This document shows positions 57,566-64,000 of a DNA stretch of 64,000 nt, piece after piece. Position 1 is the stretch's first letter; every line of letters starts with the position of its first letter. The stretch is taken from contig OW240913.1 in the NCBI GenBank assembly GCA_933207985.1, positions 98,739,265-98,803,264 on the forward strand. Direction: 5' to 3'. This DNA is from Pelobates cultripes (lineage: Eukaryota > Chordata > Amphibia > Anura > Pelobatidae). A program made the position numbers and the translations under genes. The notes under the pieces are model-generated. The model was not told where the DNA came from and did no database searches. It worked only from the letters and a program-made list of their open reading frames with translations.

Positions 57566-58934
57566 AATATTGAAGGTATTTATATTTTAACTCTACCTTT
57601 GTATATGTGGTTTTGACACATTTTGTTTAATAATAATAGATATCAGAATCTGTTGCAAATATAACTGGTTGAATTTGGGGTATGTTACAATCAGAATATG
57701 AATTAATAATCATATGTATAATGTATTGAGTAAACAATCAATAGATGTGGCAGGATCATTACCACAAGGTATATGTATCTTTAATTATCACAAACCAAAT
57801 ACCATTTTCTTGGTATTTGAAAAACAGATAAATAAAATATTTGATCACATGTATTTTAATATACATACATATAGTGGTATGGATGTTGAATTTATATCTT
57901 TGACATCTTTTCACCTGTTTGCAATAGGTGACCTAAGTTATCAATTTCCAAATTTATCATGTATATCACCTGGAAGGGTTAATCTATAATACTCTTTTAC
58001 CTTCCATTGACTGACCTTACTTCTGGCAGACTGAACATGTTTATCATTATAAGTAAAGATTTGTGATAAGTGAAGTAAAGTTTCTGCCTGTCTTTCAGTT
58101 AAGTGTTAATTGTTGAAGTACTTCACTTATATTAATTAGACTTTATTAATCATACCACTCTGCAAACTTAAATGAATATCGAGTAGTTTCTGATTTAATA
58201 AAAAACATTTTACATTTTCTTCTAAAGTTTAACATTATTCATTATTGCAGTTTTTAGTGTAATCATTTGATCTTTAACTATGACGATTCAATTATGTAAA
58301 GATACATTGTTAAAATTAGATAATCTGGCCACTGCTTGGATTTAAACTACAAGTAAATGTCCAGTAGAAATAAAGGAATTTGCATTGTTTAGCTATTTCC
58401 TTTTGCTGCAAGACACATGCATTAATGTACATTCATCTGGATAATCAGCTGGTATGCTCTTATACTTATGTCTAATATATTTGTTTGTAGCCCAGATTGC
58501 AGCTGCTTGTGGCATTTTAGCAATAATTTTCAATTATATTTCAGATATTCACAAAGTCTATCCACCTTTGTAATTAACACATTATGTCTTTTTTTATACC
58601 ATTAATTATAGTATATGTATTATATTACATATTGTCACTGACACATTTCTGATACAAGGAAAAAAATAGCATCATTGCTTTAGTAATTATAATTTTTCTG
58701 TTCATGCACCACATTCCTGGAAGTCCAGAATATAGCAAGAATCCTTGGTCTATGGTCTTAGGGAGTCATTTAATGTTTGATTGGTATAGTTATGCCAAAA
58801 GAGGAAGCAGTACATTGGTAGATCACATCTGCAATAGAACCATTACAGATTCCTTGTTGCATCAATGTCTCTGTGTTTACAGGAGTTCCTTGCTTTGCAG
58901 GTATGTACATAATATGTAGAGTTTAAGAAAAGCT
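57566..58934. other. AT-rich DNA, no recognised gene
   Basis: Nothing recognised. Confidence 0.45.
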
Positions 58935-59033
58935 GCAAATTGTGCTTTAGTACAAGTGTCCCATGATGCAAATTGTGCTTTAGTACAAGTGTCCCATGAT
59001 GCAAATCATGCTATAGTACAAGTGTCCCGTGAT
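58935..59033 (+). repeat. 33-bp tandem repeat, three units
   Basis: Units start at 58935, 58968 and 59001. The first two are identical and the third has four changes. The unit is a multiple of three, so it stays open in frame. Confidence 0.92.
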
Positions 59034-59242
59034 ATCAAGTTTATGAAAGGTTTAGCTGATCTTTTATATTTCATTCTCTTAGCAGGGCATCTGCTCTTAG
59101 TAGGCAGATCTTGTTATTGTTTATTAATTGCATCAAGGTTTCTTTCGTTAATGTGTTTCTTCTGAATTCAAATTCAAATACCACCAAATGTCATTGTAAA
59201 GTTCATTATTACAGAATATGGTTCCAGTATAGTTTTTCACTC

Positions 59243-60469
59243 TGTGACAAACCCCCCTTTTTTAGGGAGTTTGTCATGAGTTTTTGAAGGAGACTACTTG
59301 CCAGTCTCCTGCCCCAAGATTATGGGCCCTGCAAAAAGACATGTTAAAAAGTCTATTTGGGCTTATTGGATTTTAAAACACGTTGTCTGTCCCTTTAAAT
59401 CCATGGGAAAATGTGCCTCTTTCCCTGCCCTATTTTTCTCCAGCAGGGCGTTGTCCCAGGGACACTTCCAGACCAGTTGAAACTGGCTGCCTTGTCTCTC
59501 CTCAATCTCCCATCAGCCCTTGCTATTTTCTGACCTCACCCTTTCTTGTACTATAGGGCACTTTTAACATTGGATCCACGCTATCTGGGGATATGTTGGA
59601 CATATAGGTTAAACATTGTATTATATGAGTTATGTATTTTTATGTGGTTTTGGTAACAGTTTTTGGACTTATAAGTATTTCCTGTACCTGGAGATAATTT
59701 GCTTACCACAGCCACTTAAGCCAATTATCTCCAGGATAGAGGAGAAGATAGACCGACCGCACAGCCTAAATCTGTGGAACTATTTTGGGCATGAAAGCCA
59801 TGCTTGCGGTCGGTCAAATGTGACTTCAATAAAACTTTTGAACCCCTGGTCTGATCTGGGTGATTTTTGGATATGTTGTTCACCCAGACCAAGGCTATCC
59901 AGTGATGTGGGGATATGTTGTTGTTTTGGGGTGTTTCTGGACTTTGGGTAAAACTGGATATTTTCTGCCTGTGGTAATTGAGTTAGTCCATTGTGTTTGG
60001 TAATAGTATCACAGGCAGAGGGGAGATTTTGTGTAAATTAGCTGGGAGTGTCCAACTGTACAATACTGTGTTGATTGGCTGTTGTGACTTTGTGTCCTGT
60101 GCTCCACTAGGTCCACGTGGGTGGTAACCATGTGGGGAAAACTGTATATAAGAAATACCTTTGTGCTCATTAAACCCTCAATTTAGAGTCCTGTCTCTTA
60201 TTGGGGGAAACAGCTACAAGGGATTGCTATGCTCTTCATACTCCCTTGGATAATCACTAAGCTCTTTTAAGAGCTTGTTCCTGCTTCACTCTCTGGGGAA
60301 AGAGAGGTTCACCCACTGGAACCTGGATCCTTGTCTTAGGTCTAAGGTGCGGAGGTTTGTGGGGTCTGCGGTGGTTATGGTGTCTAGTGGAGTGCTTGGA
60401 GCCCTCAGGAAGCACTAGGAGCATCCTTCAACAGAGGTACCCAGTCGGGGTGCCAGCTGATCCGTTACA
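59243..60469 (+). mobile_element. Solo LTR, copy 4 (TSD CACTC/CACGC)
   Basis: It starts TGTGACAAACCCCCC, ends CCGTTACA. The flanks CACTC (59238-59242) and CACGC (60470-60474) match at 4 of 5. A TATATAAG box lies near 60143 and ATTAAA near 60169. It shares its start with the LTR at 20137. It is inserted, in opposite orientation, into the retroviral remnant that continues at 60475. Confidence 0.8.
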
Positions 60470-60474
60470 CACGC

Positions 60475-61860
60475 TAAGCTCTAATTTCACTTTAAGCACA
60501 GGGCAATACATGATCCCAAGTTAGCCAATTTTAATATAGGCCAACACTTATGGGGCCTACAAGCTTGAGCCTTGGAATCAAGGTGCATCCCTTTACAGTC
60601 AATCAGGTATTCTCAGTACTATGTTCCATCTTGAGAAATAGCTGAGTGTTGACAGTTATCAGCCTTTATTTCTTTTTCCTGTCATCTTCTGTCTGGAAAC
60701 ATAATAGCAATGTCCAGAATTAGCAAAGCACTTCTTTTCAGCATAAGAAGGCTATTTGCGGAAGTCATTCAATGATAAACTATTTGGCAAAGTCTTTTCT
60801 TGCATCACCTTCATAGGTGCATCCAAAGTCTTTCACAAGCATCTGTCCCATCTTTTTCTGAGTTCAGCATGCTTTGCCATCATCGTTGAGTCCATTATTC
60901 ATATTTGAAATAGTCCAATCACATCTTTCTCATGTATAATCGGTTTTTGGAATGATCTTCAATAGGTTCCTTGTAAAATACTAGTGTAGGTCACATTAGC
61001 AATCATTTCACTGTGAGCTGTATCTCTCATTTTGAGATGCTTCTTGGAGGTTGTCCTCACAATCATAGAACTTGTATTATGTGCAGTCCAATTCAGTTCA
61101 GGTACTTATTGCTTGTTAACATAATCACAATGCAGTTTTAAAACGACAGCTAGGGTTGATGTTATGATAATGCTGCCGATTGTAAGAAGGAGACACCATA
61201 ACCAATTTTCTAGCATCCTTTTGCTTCCACAGGTACAGTCTGTTTTCTCCAGAGTCTTTCTGATAATGATATTGATGATTTATTTTACATATGTTCCATG
61301 TTAACTGTGAATGTATCACATCTGTCTGTTCATCCTTCTCCTTCATATATGCAGGTTCAGATGTCAGATCATGATTCAGTTATGTGGCTATGATTCTATT
61401 GGCTGTGATCTGGTGGCATTTCTGTCGTCCTCTATTTGTTTTATCTTGCCTTCTTTAACAGCATCCATTGTGTCAGTCAATGGTTCTGTGAACATCTTGG
61501 AAGTATTTAGCAGGTTGTAAAATATCAAAACTTTCTGTTCTCTGTTGGCTCTGATTATTTTCTGTAGTAAAAAATCTTGGAGTCACCCTCTCCAGGACAA
61601 ACTGGCCAGCAGTAGGAAATAGGTGGTGGTTCATGGTGAGGTGGGCTGGAAAAAAAGAATCTATTAATTTATCTAATAGAACCGATGGTTCTAAGCTCTA
61701 CCTGGTGCAGAAATATGATTGTCAGTCAAAAATGTGTAAGATATCATATGGTGTCTCACGATTTGCATTATCAGGTATGTTGTGAATGCTCATCTGTACC
61801 ATAGGAATAAGTAGATACAACTGTATGGGAGCAAGTAAATAATAACTTGGTTAATAGTCA
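60475..61860 (-). pseudogene. Endogenous retrovirus remnant: end of pol and start of a foamy-like env
   Basis: Reading leftward, an integrase-like C-terminal segment occurs near 61690-61860 (a short TPY-type motif in an otherwise broken frame). An ATG at 61346 then opens a frame leading, after a frameshift, into a strongly hydrophobic segment (about 61136-61207) preceded by a polar N-terminal part of about 47 codons. A stop follows at 61106-61108. Beyond it, in the same frame, N-glycosylation sequons appear near 61090 and 61000. A polar leader, a membrane segment and then a glycosylated ectodomain is the arrangement of foamy virus (spumavirus) Env leader peptides. The copy is heavily broken, and a solo LTR cuts it at 60469. 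The retroviral call is moderate; the foamy assignment is an inference from layout and remembered family pattern. Confidence 0.5.
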
Positions 61861-62139
61861 TTTAACCTCAGCATTTTTCCCGGACCAGAACCCCACTAGT
61901 TTGGGGGTGGTTGGGCACACTGAATTTCCAAAGTAACCCAAATGTGGTTGCCCAATTTTGGGTTTCCTTTGCTGTACCTGCAGGACCACCATCTTGTGGT
62001 GGTCCTGGGATTACCACATGCATACTAAGGAAGTGAGACTAGCAAATGTGGTATCAGAGGTGGCACTTCGCACAGGATATATCCAAGTAAACCTGGTACA
62101 TGCATCAACACATGCATCAACACATACAAAAACATATTT
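61861..62139. other. No recognised gene
   Basis: It lies between the retroviral remnant and the LINE tail. Nothing recognised. Confidence 0.4.
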
Positions 62140-62406
62140 ATAACCATGAGATGTTGGCAATCTTCCAATATATAGAAAATAATATCAGGAAGTATTACTT
62201 TACTGAGAGGGTAGTGGATGCATGGAATAGCCTTCCAGCTGAAGTGGTAGAGGTTAACACAGTAAAGGAGTTTAAGCATGTGTGAGATAGGCATAAGGCT
62301 ATCCTAACTATAAGATAAGGCTAGGGACTAATGAAAGTATTTAGAAAATTGGGCAGACTAGATGGGCCGAATGGTTCTTATCTGCCGTCACATTCTATGT
62401 TTCTAT
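62140..62406 (+). mobile_element. LINE 3' end: ORF C-terminus and TTCTATG tail
   Basis: The frame YFTERVVDAWNSLPAEVVE (62190-62250) and VNTVKEFKHV is the familiar C-terminal signature of a CR1/L2-like non-LTR reverse transcriptase ORF. It is followed by the ATGGTTCTTATCTGCCGTC block and a TTCTATG tail shared with 34345-34474. It is truncated at the 5' end and abuts the 350-bp repeat. Confidence 0.68.
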
Positions 62407-62755
62407 GTAAAATACAAGGCTATAACTAAAGGGTGTGCACGTCTTGGAAAATTCCTTGACTTAGGTCAAGATGACATCTTAAAGTCTGAACATCTTTATC
62501 TACTTAGGGTTACCGCAGTCTATAATGTACTGAAAGAGTCGTAGCATAGGCTTGAAGCTTGTTCGTGCATTATTGTTACTGGGACGAAATGGCGTAAACA
62601 TATTATGCACTGTAAGTAAGGTAAGTAAGAGGTTATTGCTTAAAGGAACATGTATGAAAAACATTATGTTCCATTTCTAACACCTTGTCAGTTTGCAATA
62701 TCTGTTAAAGACAAAGTACACAGTTTGAGAAATACAATATTTGCATTTGACCATA
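62407..62755 (+). repeat. Unclassified 350-bp repeat, copy 2
   Basis: Direct-orientation partner of 54538-54895. The same two reading segments are open (62413-62544 and from 62650). One small insertion (GTAAGTAAG duplicated near 62610) separates the copies. It starts exactly where the LINE tail ends. Confidence 0.75.
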
Positions 62756-64000
62756 ACAACATAAAGCTTCTTCAAACTTTCTTGACCCCAATTCTTACCA
62801 CACATAGCCCCTTCATCACTTTCCTCTACCTTTCATTTGCAAAGCATCACTAGCTCAACACATATTTCTCAGAGCATTTTCCTCCAACGCTCACCCTTAC
62901 ATTCAGACACAGGGCATCCTCTACATTCTTTTACATAACTCATACATAACCCTTTCTTGCTCTCAGCACATAGCTATTACACTTAACATCAATTATAACT
63001 TTTTCTAACATAACAATAGTTCTCTGTGTAACTTATTGTTTAGAGGAAATCACATTTGTACCCAGTGCTGCATATACTTTTCTATTTATGATTTATCTGA
63101 TCTGCAGGATGATGTAATTTCTCATGACACTAGTGATGCTTTCGCCCTGGTCAGAAACATTCGATCTAATTGGTGTTGCAGCAAAGTTATGCCAGTTAGT
63201 AAATTGCATTTTTCTTACTTTTTCACAATGCCAATAAGTGTAATGCCTTGTTTTAGTAAATGAATGAGTACATTTATTTTACTACTGAGTTCTTCTCTCT
63301 ATATCTCAATCTTTCTGCCCCCCTCTGAGTTTAAATAACTAAAGCATAAAGACTATGTACCAATAAATTAGTTAATTACAAGCAAGGTATAGAACAACAC
63401 AGCACATCATTTTTTTTCATAATTGCCTTATATTTGTTTTTTATTTCTTTCTATTTTGGCTAATATTCATGATATATACAGAAGGGTTACATTTTCAAGG
63501 ACACACAGAATACTGGCATTTAAAATGTACGATAACAATATTTCCTCTGTTCCACTTCACTGAAATATTGAGTAAGTTAATTATTTAATTACCACATGCA
63601 GTTAGAACTTTGACATAAAAAACATATACTTATTTTACCCTTCATTAGGTCAATACTGATGAGCAAAAGCATTTTCAAGGAGATATGCTTATTATTTTCT
63701 CATTGCAGAATCTTTTTTTGTGACACATGAAATAACCTCATCACCAGTGTTTTTGCTTTTGATCTGTGTAAGGACATATGCAATTTCATACAACACAGAG
63801 AGTGTTATCTCTATCATAATTACTATCCTTTAAGGTAGACTTTCTACAGACTATTTTATCTTTTTTCATTCACTGGTTTATTATCTGTCAGGCAAGTTCA
63901 AGCCCCCACGAATCATTGTTCTTTCTGCTTTCCTTTGAAAATGGTTTTTAAAAGATAATGTTATATGGTCTAAATGTAATGATATGATATTTCTTTGAAT
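62756..64000. other. AT-rich DNA, no recognised gene
   Basis: Pyrimidine-rich at 62770-62980, otherwise AT-rich with frequent stops. Nothing recognised up to the window edge. Confidence 0.45.

Overview
This is eukaryotic nuclear DNA: AT-rich, intron/intergenic in character, with no bacterial gene organisation and no host exon I can defend. The repeat fauna points to an anuran amphibian (frog or toad). It includes MITEs ending TTAACCCCTTAAGG, T2-type MITEs with TTAAAGG ends, an L1/Tx1-type LINE tail, Penelope-like elements, a DD37E Tc1-like transposon, a piggyBac copy, chromovirus (Ty3/gypsy) debris and LINE 3' ends tailed with a TTCTATG repeat. The species cannot be named from this.

Layout. 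1-2247: decayed piggyBac transposase (minus) cut by the window edge, with a TTAA at its right end. 2283-2452: hAT-type MITE. 4770-5058: small retroviral env-like scrap. 5059-6471: solo LTR with a TACAT duplication. 6483-7045: T2-type MITE. 8441-10002: complete DD37E Tc1-like transposon with an intact 338-codon transposase. 11833-11990: CT repeat abutting a 122-bp hairpin. 12975-14811: chromovirus pol lacking its RT. 18540-20000: GC-rich, unassigned.

The centre (20055-31640) is a three-level nest. An L1/Tx1-type LINE is split by a solo LTR (CTGAC duplication). That LTR is split by an 8.9-kb Penelope-like insertion with a 14-bp target duplication. The insertion is two head-to-head copies forming a near-perfect palindrome with ~4.1-kb arms. 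Each arm carries a reverse transcriptase plus GIY-YIG ORF. Downstream of each ORF is a promoter-like block (CRE, inverted CCAAT, TATTTAA) placed just before a hammerhead-ribozyme-like fold. This is the most striking structure here.

31641-45480 is mostly featureless AT-rich DNA with MITEs, LINE/SINE tails, a CA-rich minisatellite and a GC-rich block. 45485-46640: a second chromovirus fragment (gag/RT start). 46655-47560 and 52090-52901: related Penelope/retrozyme-like debris with recurring ACTCACA-plus-hairpin modules; the second copy is flanked by 68-bp direct repeats. 56198-57560 and 59243-60469: two more solo LTRs. The last lies inside a degraded pol/env remnant whose env start looks foamy-virus-like (minus). 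A 350-bp unclassified repeat occurs at 54538-54895 and 62407-62755.

Nothing here works as a host pathway. The genes belong to transposons. The Tc1-like transposase and the left Penelope ORF look the least damaged. All family assignments come from motif reading, not from database searches.
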